A stretch of 64,000 bases of DNA, from assembly GCA_036504335.1 (NCBI GenBank), contig DASXVJ010000030.1:15432-79431 (forward strand), read 5' to 3'. The notes below the pieces were generated by a model. The model was not told where the DNA came from. It saw only the letters and a list, made by a program, of their open reading frames with translations, and made no database searches. How positions within the stretch are numbered: the first letter of the stretch is position 1; the number at the start of each line of letters is the position of its first letter. The stretch comes from Fen-183 sp036504335. Lineage in GTDB: Bacteria > Acidobacteriota > Thermoanaerobaculia > UBA5066. A program made the position numbers and the translations under genes. This document shows, in pieces, positions 24,512-33,069 of the stretch.

Positions 24512-24549
24512 GCGCGGAGTGTAGTCGCGAGGGCGAGCGAGGGCGGGAA

Positions 24550-24581
24550 GGGCCCGCGCCGCACGAGCGCGGCGCGGGCCC
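24550..24581 (-). terminator. Strong GC hairpin after the CARDB-like gene
   Basis: A perfect 13-base stem (GGGCCCGCGCCGC with its complement) around a 6-base loop begins 11 bases after the stop of the minus-strand gene. There is only a weak T content beyond the stem, so it is terminator-like, not a textbook intrinsic terminator. Confidence 0.6.
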
Positions 24582-24592
24582 CCGGAAGAGAA

Positions 24593-25498
24593 CTACTTGG
24601 GCGGGGCCGCGCCCGGCTGCGCGTGCTTCGTCGGCTGCGGAGGCTTCGGGCAGCCCTTCGGCGCGCCCATGTTGATCGGGCCCTTCGTGTTGTTCCCCTC
24701 GTTCGACTCGTTCACGAGGCCGAGCGGGTCCGCGATCGCGTTGAAGGGATGCGGCGCGTGCGTGACCATGAAGCCGGGATCGGCCTGCAGGTAGTAGACG
24801 GGGATGAGCACCGTCTGGCTCGCTCCGGGCGCGAGAGCGTTCAGGAAGACGCCGTTTCCCCATCCGGGGTAGTCGGACGACATCGCCTGCACGAGCGCCT
24901 TGTTGCCGAGCGAGGCGGAGGAGGGAGAGGGCGCCGTGCCCTGGTTCTTGACGGTCACCTGGAACGTGTAAACCGCGCTCTGCGGCTTGCAGGCTCCCCA
25001 TTCCTTCATGCCGAACTCCGTGACGACGAGATCGGGCTTCTTCTCGCCGCCGCCGGGCTGCGTGCCCGGCGCGCCGTCGCACGTGATCTCGAACTCGGCC
25101 TTGTTCGACTTGAAGCCCGCGCTCGCGGTCGGCAGCTCGATGCGGATCTGCTCCCACCCGGCGTAGTGCATGCCGGGGGCGCCAAGCGTCCACGTCGTGT
25201 CGACGGGCTGGTGGAACGGGGCGGCCGTGAGCGTGAAGTGGCGGTCGATCGTGTCGATCCCGCCGTCGTTGCGGTCGAAGACGTACTTCACGGCGGAGGG
25301 GCCGGCGGTCTCGATCGAGCCGACGAACTTGATCACGACCGGGCAGGGGCCCCTGTACACGCGCGGCTGGGCCTCCAGCTTGGCGCCGATGACACGGGCC
25401 GCTGGCGCCGCGGCGGCCGCGCCGGGCTGGGCGGCGGCGGGAAGGGCAAGGGCCGCGACGGCGGCGGCGAGCGGGAGGAAGCGGGTGATGGAACGCAT
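24593..25498 (-). CDS. Secreted CARDB-like domain protein
   Basis: A 301-residue exported protein. The signal peptide spans about 1-23 (ALPAAAQ). The second half resembles a CARDB adhesion-type Ig fold: KPDLVVTEFGM, FQVTVKNQGTAPS and NESNEGNN. A proline-rich tail (KPPQPTKHAQPG) ends the protein. Two cysteines in the first half could form a disulfide. Its AAAGGAG ribosome-binding site, 5 bases before the ATG, is among the best in the window and suggests high expression. No enzymatic motif is seen; a surface or periplasmic binding role is likely (inference). Confidence 0.78.
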   Translation of the reverse strand: MRSITRFLPLAAAVAALALPAAAQPGAAAAAPAARVIGAKLEAQPRVYRGPCPVVIKFVGSIETAGPSAVKYVFDRNDGGIDTIDRHFTLTAAPFHQPVDTTWTLGAPGMHYAGWEQIRIELPTASAGFKSNKAEFEITCDGAPGTQPGGGEKKPDLVVTEFGMKEWGACKPQSAVYTFQVTVKNQGTAPSPSSASLGNKALVQAMSSDYPGWGNGVFLNALAPGASQTVLIPVYYLQADPGFMVTHAPHPFNAIADPLGLVNESNEGNNTKGPINMGAPKGCPKPPQPTKHAQPGAAPPK

Positions 25499-25698
25499 CA
25501 GAGCTCCTTTCGAGTCTGGCCCGGAGGCCGTTGGGGTTTCGCGTTGCGTGACCCGCACAACTTGGGCCGCCGCCGCTCCCGATTCAAGTGCAGCATGTCG
25601 CCCCGGAGCGGCGAAACGAGGTCTCGGCGCGCCATCCGGCCCGAAACCGTCTGGCCGCGCCACCGAACGCGCCCCGGCGTGACGCCTCTCACGGGGGA

Positions 25699-25920
25699 AT
25701 GATCTCCCCACTCCCACCCCCGACGCACCGGCCCGGCGGAGTCGAGCCGACGGTCGTGAACCTTCCCGGGCACGGCCCCGACCGCCTGGATTTCGGCGCC
25801 GCCTGGGACGGCGAGAAGACGATCCGCACGTTCAGCCTGACGTCGAACGGGAAAGGCTATCTGGGCGCGGAGATCCCGGCGATCGAAATCCTCGGGCCGC
25901 CGGAGACTCAGCCGAAGTAG
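25699..25920 (+). CDS. Small hypothetical protein, DUF1573-like strand motif
   Basis: A 73-residue reading frame from ATG 25699, preceded by a weak GGGGGA. It contains a beta-strand pattern, LDFGAAWDGEKTIRTFSL, like the conserved core of DUF1573/choice-of-anchor domains. No signal peptide is evident, and such domains are normally about 90-100 residues. It may be a truncated remnant or a small free-standing domain. GC3 is high in the second half and lower before the ATG, so longer upstream starts are unlikely. The 200 bases to the left contain no gene that I can see. Confidence 0.45.
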   Translation: MISPLPPPTHRPGGVEPTVVNLPGHGPDRLDFGAAWDGEKTIRTFSLTSNGKGYLGAEIPAIEILGPPETQPK

Positions 25921-25931
25921 CTCTGGCCCCG

Positions 25932-25937
25932 TAGAAT
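25932..25937 (+). promoter_or_regulatory. Candidate -10 (TAGAAT) for the mla operon
   Basis: GTAGAAT ends 6 bases before the GTG of mlaE, implying a leaderless transcript. The position where a -35 would sit reads CAGCCG and does not match. Confidence 0.45.
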
Positions 25938-25943
25938 CCTCCC

Positions 25944-26786
25944 GTGGCCCAGGGACAGTACGACTCGACGACGCAGTACATCGCCGTCCTCAAGGAGCCG
26001 CTCTGGAAGATGGCGCGCCTGAGACGGTGGTTCGGGAACGTGTCGTTCCACCTCGGCGGGGTCGCCTGGCTCGTCCGGGACCTCGTACGCGCGTCGCGGG
26101 ACAGGTGGGAGACGTCCGAGATCCTCCGCCAGATGGACGCGCTCGGCGTGCAGTCCATCTCGATCACGAACCTCACGGCCCTCTTCACGGGCATGGTCCT
26201 CGCGCTCCAGACGGCCTCCGCGCTGTCGCAGTTCGGCGGAAAGCTCTTCGTGGGCCGCGTCGTCGTCCTCTCGATCACGCGCGAGCTCGGCCCGTCGCTC
26301 ACGGCGCTCATGGTCGCGGCGCGCGTGGGCGCCGGCATCACGGCGGAGCTCGGGACGATGGCCGTCACGGAGCAGGTGGACGCCCTGCGCGCCCTCGGGG
26401 CCTCCCCGGCGCGCAAGCTGGTCCTGCCCCGGGTCCTCGCCGTGACGCTCATGCTGCCCGTCCTGACCCTCCTCGCGGACTTCATCGGGATGGTCGGCGG
26501 ACTCTTCATCGCCGTCGTCGACCTGAAGATCGGCGCGTCGTTCTACCTGTCCACGGTCTCTCAGTCCGTCCACGTGAACGACATCCTCCACGGCCTGTTC
26601 AAGACGCCGTTCTTCGGGTTCGAGATCGGCATCATCGGGTGCTACAACGGCCTGAACGCGACGGGCGGCGCCGACGGCGTCGGGCGCGCGACCACGATCG
26701 CGGTCGTCATCGCGGCCATCGTCGTCCTCATGTCGGACTTCTTCCTGACGAAGCTCTTCCTCCTGCTCCCCCTGGGCCTCAAGTGA
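25944..26786 (+). CDS. mlaE: Mla-type lipid ABC transporter permease
   Basis: A 280-residue permease of the MlaE family. It has about five hydrophobic helices and the family stretches GMVLALQTASALSQFGG and ITRELGPSLTALMVAARVGAGITAELGTM. With MlaF and MlaD it moves phospholipids between inner and outer membrane, keeping the outer leaflet asymmetric. GTG 25944 is used; it lies just after TAGAAT. The stop overlaps mlaF as GTGA. Confidence 0.92.
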   Translation: MAQGQYDSTTQYIAVLKEPLWKMARLRRWFGNVSFHLGGVAWLVRDLVRASRDRWETSEILRQMDALGVQSISITNLTALFTGMVLALQTASALSQFGGKLFVGRVVVLSITRELGPSLTALMVAARVGAGITAELGTMAVTEQVDALRALGASPARKLVLPRVLAVTLMLPVLTLLADFIGMVGGLFIAVVDLKIGASFYLSTVSQSVHVNDILHGLFKTPFFGFEIGIIGCYNGLNATGGADGVGRATTIAVVIAAIVVLMSDFFLTKLFLLLPLGLK

Positions 26787-27586
26787 AGCCGCTCTCCGAG
26801 ACCGGCGTGATGCGCATCCTCCGGACGGGGCTGCCCGCCGGGGCGCCGATCATCGAGTTCAAGGGCGTGTCCAAGGCCTACGGCGCAAAGCGCGTCCTCG
26901 ACGACGTGGACCTCGAGGTCAGGCGCGGCGAGGTCCTCGTGATCCTCGGGGGCTCGGGCACCGGCAAGTCCGTGTCCCTCCGGCACATGAACGGCCTCGA
27001 GCAGCCCGACACGGGCGAGGTGTGGGTGGACGGCGAGGAGATCGCGCACCTGCCCGAGGAATCCCTCGTCCCGGTCCGCAAGAAGGTCGGGATGCTCTTC
27101 CAGAGCGGCGCGCTCTTCGACTCGATGACGGTCTTCGAGAACATCGCCTTCGCGCTGCGCGAGCACACGAGCTGGCCCGAGGACCGCATCTCCGAGCGCG
27201 TCGCGGAGGTCCTCGGCTTCGTGAACCTCGGGCGGGACGTCGAGCGCCTCCTCCCCTCCTCGCTCTCCGGCGGAATGAAAAAGCGCGTCTCTCTCGCGCG
27301 AACGGTCGCGCTCAAGCCCGAAGTCCTCCTCTACGACGAGCCGACGACGGGCCTCGACCCGGTGACGTCCATGACGATCAACCGGCTCATCAAGGACCTG
27401 AACTCGCGTCTCGGGACGACGTCGGTCGTCGTGACGCACGACATCGTCTCGGCCCTCTTCGTCGCGGACCGCATCACCTTCCTCAAGAGCGCGCGGTTCG
27501 CCTTCACGGGCACACCGGAGGAGGCCAAGGCCTCGGACGTTCCCGAGCTCAGGGAATTCCTCTCGGCCGGCGAGTCTTTGGCATGA
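26783..27586 (+). CDS. mlaF: Mla-type ABC transporter ATP-binding protein
   Basis: A 267-residue ATPase with Walker A GGSGTGKSV, signature SLSGGMKKRVSLAR, Walker B EVLLYDEPTTGLD and an H-loop VVTHD. The SGTGKS and SGGMKKR forms are typical of MlaF rather than other ABC ATPases. GTG 26783 overlaps the permease stop; ATG 26810 is an alternative that would shorten the N-terminus by nine residues. The mlaD gene follows 22 bases downstream. Confidence 0.92.
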   Translation: MKPLSETGVMRILRTGLPAGAPIIEFKGVSKAYGAKRVLDDVDLEVRRGEVLVILGGSGTGKSVSLRHMNGLEQPDTGEVWVDGEEIAHLPEESLVPVRKKVGMLFQSGALFDSMTVFENIAFALREHTSWPEDRISERVAEVLGFVNLGRDVERLLPSSLSGGMKKRVSLARTVALKPEVLLYDEPTTGLDPVTSMTINRLIKDLNSRLGTTSVVVTHDIVSALFVADRITFLKSARFAFTGTPEEAKASDVPELREFLSAGESLA

Positions 27587-27608
27587 TGCGCACGGAGCAG
27601 CCTTCCCG

Positions 27609-28781
27609 ATGGTGAGAGCCGACATCCGGACGAAGACGCGCGTCGGGGTCATCCTCTTCGCGTCTTTCATCCTCCTCGCGGGGGCGCTGCTCTTCATCGG
27701 CGGGACGAAGGGGTTCTTCGTGCGGCGCACGTCGTACTTCGCGCGCTTCCCGAACTCCCAGGGGTTGCTGCCCGGCAACCAGGTGCGCCTCGCGGGCGTC
27801 GTCGTGGGCGCCGTGCGCAACATCGACGTGCCCCGCGCCCCCGGCCAGGACCTGACGATGCACTTCGACATCGAACGCAAGTACCAGCATCTGGTCAAGA
27901 CGGACAGCCGCGCGGAGATCAAGACGATCGGCCTCCTCGGCGACAAGTACCTCGAGGTGACGCCCGGCTCGCCCGACAAGCCCGACCTCGATCCCGACCA
28001 CGAAATCATCGCGTTCCGCGGCGCCGAGCTCGACAAGATCCTCGCGGGATCGGGCGATCTCGTGGACAACGTCGTTGCGATCTCGAAGTCCCTCAAGAAC
28101 ATCCTCGGCCGCACGGAAAAGGGCGAGGGCTTCCTCGGCGAGATCACGTCGGAGTCGAAGAACGGCGCGGAGCTCTCGAAGTCGCTCCGCCAGACGCTCG
28201 ACAACCTGAATGGCCTCGTCGTCGACGTCCGGCAGGGGCGCGGGCTCGTCGGGCGGCTCCTGCACGACGAGAAGGCGGCGGACGACGTCCTCGCGGAGCT
28301 CAAGGGCGCGACGGCCTCCCTCAATCGCATCCTCGCGACGGTCGAGAAGGGCACCGCCACGGGCGAGGGCCTCGTCCCCGCGCTCCTCTCCGACCCGGAA
28401 GGCAAGAAGAAGTTCTTCGCGATGGTCGACTCCCTCAAGACGACCGCGGACGGGCTCGCGTCCTTCTCGAAGGACCTCTCCGGCGGAAGCGGGCTCCTCC
28501 CGAAGCTCGTCAAGGACGAGGCGTTCGCTAAGGACTTCACGAACGACCTGAAGAAGCTGTCCTCGCACCTCGCGAACGTCGCCGCGAAGCTCGACTCCTC
28601 GGACGGGACGGCCGGACGCCTCATCGCGGACCCGGCCGTCGCCGACGCGATCAACGACATCCTCGTCGGGATCAACGAGAGCAAGACGCTGCGCTGGCTG
28701 GTCCGCGACCGGCAGAAGGCGGGGATCCAGAAGCGCTACGAGGACGTGCAGAAGGCGCCTGTCCCGGCTCCGGCGCCGTGA
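27609..28781 (+). CDS. mlaD: MCE-domain lipid-binding protein (MlaD-like)
   Basis: A 390-residue protein with an N-terminal anchor (about 10-29) and an MCE domain (about 38-118, with LLPGNQVRLAGVVVGAV and IGLLGDKYLEVTPG). The remaining two thirds are helical with repeated L-x-x-L heptads and GLVGRL/GLLPKL segments. E. coli MlaD is about 180 residues, so this long alpha-helical tail resembles PqiB/LetB- or actinobacterial Mce-like proteins that bridge the periplasm. No MlaC or MlaB is present. It overlaps the next gene as GTGA. Confidence 0.9.
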   Translation: MVRADIRTKTRVGVILFASFILLAGALLFIGGTKGFFVRRTSYFARFPNSQGLLPGNQVRLAGVVVGAVRNIDVPRAPGQDLTMHFDIERKYQHLVKTDSRAEIKTIGLLGDKYLEVTPGSPDKPDLDPDHEIIAFRGAELDKILAGSGDLVDNVVAISKSLKNILGRTEKGEGFLGEITSESKNGAELSKSLRQTLDNLNGLVVDVRQGRGLVGRLLHDEKAADDVLAELKGATASLNRILATVEKGTATGEGLVPALLSDPEGKKKFFAMVDSLKTTADGLASFSKDLSGGSGLLPKLVKDEAFAKDFTNDLKKLSSHLANVAAKLDSSDGTAGRLIADPAVADAINDILVGINESKTLRWLVRDRQKAGIQKRYEDVQKAPVPAPAP

Positions 28782-29803
28782 GCCGCGTCCTCGTCGCCGG
28801 AGGCGCCGGGTTCCTCGGCGCCGCCATCGCCCGCCAGCTTCTCGGCGCGGGCGAGGACGTCTTCCTGCTCGACACGTTCGACGACGCGGGCGAGGGCCGC
28901 GCACTGAAGGAAGAACGGGCCGCCTCCGTGAAACGCCACCCGCGCCTCACGGTCGTCCGAGGGGACGGAACGGACGCGGACTTCCTCGAGGCGGTCTTCG
29001 CCGAGCACCGTCCGGCCGCCGTCGTCAACGCGATGCGCCTCCCGCTCGACGCGGCAGGCCTCGGCCCGCTCATCGAGGCCTCCCGGCAGGCCGGCGTCGG
29101 CGTCGTCGTCCACCTCTCGGACGCCGCGCTCTACGGCCCCAGAGGCGAGGCGGACCTCCGGGCGCGCGAAGACGAGCCGATCGAGCCGGGCGAGGACCGC
29201 GACCTCCTCGCGAAGGCGGCCGAAGAGGAGGCCCTCCTCGCGTCCGGCCTCCCCTTCGTGATCCTGCGCGTGTTCGCCGCGGCCGGGCCGGGCGCCGGGC
29301 CCGCGCGCTTCCCGATCGACTCCCTCGAGGCGCTCCTCGCCGGCGAGGAGGTCTTTCTGCCGGACGACGCGCCGCGCGACTTCGTGCACCCGCAGGACGT
29401 CGTGCGTGGCGTCCTCTTCGCGCTGCGCAAGCGCCCGATCGGCGAAGTCGTCAACCTCGGCTTCGGCCTCGCCGTGAAGCCGTCCGAGGTCGTGCGCGCC
29501 CTCGCGGTGCGTGCGGCCCGCGAATGCCGGCTGACCGTGCAGGGCGAAGCGTCGCGCGCGCCCCGCATCGCCGACATGGAAAAGGCGTGGCAGGCGCTCG
29601 GCTTCTCCCCGCAGCTCGGCCTCGGCGAGATCGTCTGGGACACGGTCCGCGCCCGCCTCTTCCCCGCCGAGGCGGCCCGCGCCTACCAGCCGGCCGACGC
29701 GCCCGCGGCGCCCCCCGCCGAGCCCCCGAAGCCCGTGTCCCGGCGCGAGCTCTTCGGCATGTTCCGCCGCCCGTTCGACGGCGCGAAGAAGCCCGGCTCC
29801 TGA
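28778..29803 (+). CDS. NAD-dependent epimerase/dehydratase family protein
   Basis: A 341-residue extended-SDR protein. The NAD motif is GGAGFLGAAIA. The expected catalytic YxxxK is not obvious: the region after HLSDAALYG contains the DLLAKAAEE stretch, so the active site may be degenerate. The C-terminal tail (about 290-341) is proline-rich and basic (KPVSRRELFGMFRRPFDG). The GTG overlaps mlaD's stop, yet no lipid-transport role is known for the family. The substrate is unknown. Confidence 0.75.
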   Translation: MSRVLVAGGAGFLGAAIARQLLGAGEDVFLLDTFDDAGEGRALKEERAASVKRHPRLTVVRGDGTDADFLEAVFAEHRPAAVVNAMRLPLDAAGLGPLIEASRQAGVGVVVHLSDAALYGPRGEADLRAREDEPIEPGEDRDLLAKAAEEEALLASGLPFVILRVFAAAGPGAGPARFPIDSLEALLAGEEVFLPDDAPRDFVHPQDVVRGVLFALRKRPIGEVVNLGFGLAVKPSEVVRALAVRAARECRLTVQGEASRAPRIADMEKAWQALGFSPQLGLGEIVWDTVRARLFPAEAARAYQPADAPAAPPAEPPKPVSRRELFGMFRRPFDGAKKPGS

Positions 29804-29811
29804 GCCGCACC

Positions 29812-30711
29812 ATGCGCGCGCTCGTCTTCGAGAAGGGCAACGCCACCGTACGCGACGTGCGGCGGCCCGTGCCGCGCAGAGGCTTCGCTCTCGTCCGCGT
29901 CCTGCTTTCCGGGATCTGCAACACGGACCTCGAGCTGAAGCGCGGATATCACGGCTTCTCGGGCATCCCCGGCCACGAGTTCGTCGGCGTGGTCGAGGGC
30001 CCGTCGTCCTCTCCGCTCCTCGGCAAGCGCGTCGTCGGCGAGATCAACCTCGGCTGCGGCCGCTGCTCGTGGTGCGCCGAGGGGCTCGGGCGTCACTGCC
30101 CGAAGCGCACGGTCCTCGGCATCCGCGGCCACGCGGGCGCTCACGCCGGGTGGCTGACCCTTCCCGAAGCGAACCTCTTCGAGGTGCCGGCGGGCGTCAC
30201 CGACGAGGAAGCCGTCTTCGTCGAACCGCTCGCGGCGGCCTGCGAAATCCTCGACCAGGTGACGGTCGCTCCCGGCGCGCGCGCGGCCGTCCTCGGGCCC
30301 GGCAAGCTCGGGCGCCTCGCGGCGGCCGTCCTCCGGGCTGCGGGAGCGGACGTCGCACTCCTCGGGCGCGCGTCACGCGCGCGGCCCTCCTCGTTCGACC
30401 TCGTCGTCGAGGCGACGGGATCTCCCGCCGGCATGCCGCGCGCTCTCGCGCTCGTCCGCCCGCGCGGGACGATCGTCTGGAAATCGACCCACCACGCCCC
30501 CGCCCGGTTCGACGCCGCTCCGCTCGTCGTGAACGAGGTCACCGTCGTGGGCTCGCGCTGCGGGCGCTTCGAGCCGGCGCTCGAACTCCTTCGATTGAAA
30601 AGGGTGGACGTCCTCTCCCTCCTTTCATCGGCATTCCCTCTCCGCGATGCGGTTCGCGCCCTGCGCTTGTCGGCGCGCCCCGGCGTCCTGAAAGTCCTCC
30701 TCAGGCCCTGA
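29812..30711 (+). CDS. Zinc-dependent alcohol dehydrogenase-like MDR protein
   Basis: A 299-residue medium-chain dehydrogenase. Catalytic-zinc features are SGICNTDLELKRGY and IPGHEFVG; the structural-zinc cysteine cluster is CGRCSWCAEGLGRHC. The Rossmann segment is AVLGPGKLGRLAAAVL. At about 300 residues it is shorter than the usual 340-350, because the nucleotide domain is trimmed. It starts 8 bases after the epimerase-like gene and probably forms a pair with it. The substrate is unknown. An AT-richer stretch at 30589-30650 lies near the C-terminus. Confidence 0.8.
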   Translation: MRALVFEKGNATVRDVRRPVPRRGFALVRVLLSGICNTDLELKRGYHGFSGIPGHEFVGVVEGPSSSPLLGKRVVGEINLGCGRCSWCAEGLGRHCPKRTVLGIRGHAGAHAGWLTLPEANLFEVPAGVTDEEAVFVEPLAAACEILDQVTVAPGARAAVLGPGKLGRLAAAVLRAAGADVALLGRASRARPSSFDLVVEATGSPAGMPRALALVRPRGTIVWKSTHHAPARFDAAPLVVNEVTVVGSRCGRFEPALELLRLKRVDVLSLLSSAFPLRDAVRALRLSARPGVLKVLLRP

Positions 30712-30738
30712 AGTCGGGTCTCGACGCGCTCCGGAGGG

Positions 30739-30744
30739 TAGAAT
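30739..30744 (+). promoter_or_regulatory. Candidate -10 (TAGAAT) for ugd
   Basis: GTAGAAT lies 39 bases before the ugd ATG, a longer leader than at other sites with this hexamer. A short inverted GGGTAGAATCGCCC context surrounds it. Confidence 0.35.
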
Positions 30745-30783
30745 CGCCCTCCCCGGGACTCCCCCGCTGGAGGCTTTTCCCCG

Positions 30784-32079
30784 ATGAACATCTGCATGGT
30801 CGGTACGGGCTACGTCGGCCTCGTCACGGGCGCGTGCCTGTCCGATTTCGGCATGGACGTCACGTGTGTCGACAAGGACGAGGCCAAGATCGCGCTCCTC
30901 AAGAACGGCGTCTCCCCCATCTACGAGCCGGGCCTCGAGGAGCTCATCCACAAGAACGAGAAGGCGGGCCGCCTGCGCTTCTCGACCGACGTCGTCGAGG
31001 CGATCGAGCGCTCGCTCGTGATCTTCATCGCGGTCGGCACGCCGCCGAAGGACGACGGCTCGCCCGACCTGTCGTTCATCTTCGAGGTCGCCGAGTCGAT
31101 CCGCGAGCACATGAACGGCTACAAGGTCGTCGTGACGAAGTCGACCGTCCCGACCGGCACCGGCGCGCAGATCGAGGAGATCCTCAAGAAGAACGGCAAG
31201 CACAAGTTCTCCGTCGTCTCGAACCCGGAGTTCCTCCGTGAGGGTTCGGCGATCGAGGACTTCATGCACCCGGACCGCGTCGTGATCGGCTCGCGCGACG
31301 AGGAAGCCATCGCGATCGTGAAGGACGTCTACTCGCCTCTCTCGATCGCCGGCGTGCCGTTCGTCGTCACGGACGTCGAGTCGGCCGAGCTCATCAAGTA
31401 CGCCTCGAACGGCTTTCTCGCGCTGAAGATCACGTTCATCAACGAGATCGCGATGATGTGCGACAAGATGGGCGCAGACGTCAAGGACGTCGCGCGCGGG
31501 ATGGGCCTCGACAAGCGCATCGCCCCGCAGTTCCTGAACCCGGGCCCCGGCTACGGCGGCTCGTGCTTCCCGAAGGACTCCTCCGCCGTCGTGGACCTCG
31601 CCCGCAAGGTGGGCTACACGTTCGAGCTCATGGAGGCGACGCTCTCCGCGAACGACCGCGTCAAGGCCCGCATGATCGAGAAGGTCGAGGGCCTCTGCGG
31701 GAGCGTGAACGGGAAGCGCGTCGCGCTCCTCGGCATCGCCTTCAAGCCCGAGACGGACGACATCCGCGAGAGCGCGAGCCTCAAGCTCGCCGCGGACCTC
31801 CTCGCGCGCGGCGCGGACGTCGTCGCGTACGACCCGGCCGCGATGGAGAACGCCCGCAAGGAGATGCCGAAGCTCAAGCTCGCCGAGGATCAGTACGCCT
31901 GCATCGCGGGCGCCGACATCCTCGTCCTCGCCACGGACTGGAACCAGTTCCGAAAGCTCGACCTCCCCCGGATCGAGAGGACGATGAAGGCGAAGAACTT
32001 CGTAGACCTCCGGAACCTCTATGAGCCGAAGGAGATGAAGAAGGCGGGCTGGAACTACGTCGGGCTCGGGCGCGCCTGA
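30784..32079 (+). CDS. ugd: UDP-glucose 6-dehydrogenase
   Basis: A 431-residue enzyme oxidising UDP-glucose to UDP-glucuronate with two NAD. It has the N-terminal GTGYVGLVTG nucleotide motif, the central NEIAMMCDKMGADV helix, the catalytic C261 in GYGGSCFPKDS, and the C-terminal KPETDDIRESAS region. Length and motifs are canonical. It overlaps the UDP-xylose synthase gene by one base (TGATG). Together they convert UDP-glucose to UDP-xylose for surface polysaccharide. Confidence 0.95.
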   Translation: MNICMVGTGYVGLVTGACLSDFGMDVTCVDKDEAKIALLKNGVSPIYEPGLEELIHKNEKAGRLRFSTDVVEAIERSLVIFIAVGTPPKDDGSPDLSFIFEVAESIREHMNGYKVVVTKSTVPTGTGAQIEEILKKNGKHKFSVVSNPEFLREGSAIEDFMHPDRVVIGSRDEEAIAIVKDVYSPLSIAGVPFVVTDVESAELIKYASNGFLALKITFINEIAMMCDKMGADVKDVARGMGLDKRIAPQFLNPGPGYGGSCFPKDSSAVVDLARKVGYTFELMEATLSANDRVKARMIEKVEGLCGSVNGKRVALLGIAFKPETDDIRESASLKLAADLLARGADVVAYDPAAMENARKEMPKLKLAEDQYACIAGADILVLATDWNQFRKLDLPRIERTMKAKNFVDLRNLYEPKEMKKAGWNYVGLGRA

Positions 32080-33008
32080 TGCGCGTCGTCGTCACGGGGG
32101 CCGCGGGCTTCCTCGGCAGCCACCTCACGGACCGCCTCCTCGCCGAGGGGCACGAGGTCGTGGGCCTCGACAACCTCGTGACGGGCGACGTGCGCAACAT
32201 CGCGCACCTCGCCGGAAACCGGAAGTTCCGCTTCGTCCACCACGACGTCACGGAGTACATCTTTCTCGACGGGCCGGTAGACGCGATCCTCCACTTCGCG
32301 TCCCCCGCCTCGCCGATCGACTATCTCCAGATCCCGATCCAGACCCTCAAGGTCGGCGCCCTCGGAACGCACAAGGCGCTCGGCCTCGCCCGGGCCAAGG
32401 GCGCCCGTTTCCTCCTCGCGTCGACGTCCGAGGTCTACGGCGACCCGCTCGTGCACCCGCAGCCGGAGACGTACTGGGGCAACGTGAACCCCGTCGGCCC
32501 GCGCGGGTGCTACGACGAGGCCAAGCGCTTCGCCGAGGCGATGACGATCGCGTACCGGAACTTCCATAAGGTCGACACGCGAATCGTCCGGATCTTCAAC
32601 ACCTACGGCCCGCGGATGCGGCCGAACGACGGGCGCATCGTGCCGTCCCTCATCGGGCAGGCGCTCCGCGGGGAACCGCTCACGGTCTTCGGGGACGGGT
32701 CGCAGACCCGGTCGTTCTGCTTCGTGTCCGACCTCATCGACGGGATCCACCGGCTGCTCGTGTCGGACTGCCGGGACCCGATGAACATCGGCAACCCTGC
32801 CGAGATGACGGTCCTCGAATTCGCGGCGACCATCAAGCGCCTCACCGGAACGGCTGCCCCGGTCGTCCACCAGCCCCTTCCCGTCGACGACCCGCGGCAG
32901 AGGCGGCCCGACATCTCCCTCGCGAAGGCCCGGCTCGGCTGGGAGCCGAAGGTCGGCCTGGAAGAGGGCCTGAAAAAGACGATCGCGGACTTCGCGGCCC
33001 GGCGCTGA
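32079..33008 (+). CDS. UDP-glucuronate decarboxylase (UDP-xylose synthase)
   Basis: A 309-residue extended SDR. It has GAAGFLGSHL, the UXS-typical HHDVTEYIFLDGPVDAILHFA and FASPASPIDY, the catalytic Y145-D-E-A-K149, and RIFNTYGPRMRPNDGR. These match UDP-glucuronate decarboxylases closely, better than plain epimerases. The product UDP-xylose would feed exopolysaccharide or glycosylation. It follows ugd with a one-base overlap, forming a two-step pathway. Confidence 0.93.
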   Translation: MRVVVTGAAGFLGSHLTDRLLAEGHEVVGLDNLVTGDVRNIAHLAGNRKFRFVHHDVTEYIFLDGPVDAILHFASPASPIDYLQIPIQTLKVGALGTHKALGLARAKGARFLLASTSEVYGDPLVHPQPETYWGNVNPVGPRGCYDEAKRFAEAMTIAYRNFHKVDTRIVRIFNTYGPRMRPNDGRIVPSLIGQALRGEPLTVFGDGSQTRSFCFVSDLIDGIHRLLVSDCRDPMNIGNPAEMTVLEFAATIKRLTGTAAPVVHQPLPVDDPRQRRPDISLAKARLGWEPKVGLEEGLKKTIADFAARR

Positions 33009-33051
33009 GCGGCCCGCCCTGTCGCACCGACCGAACGGCGGGTCGGTCGCG

Positions 33052-33057
33052 TAGAAT
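33052..33057 (+). promoter_or_regulatory. Candidate -10 (TAGAAT) for the degenerate GGDEF gene
   Basis: GTAGAAT ends 12 bases before GTG 33070. A possible operator-like inverted repeat, GACCGAACGGCGGGTC with GGTCG copies, sits just upstream. Confidence 0.4.
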
Positions 33058-33069
33058 CTGCCGCAAGCC

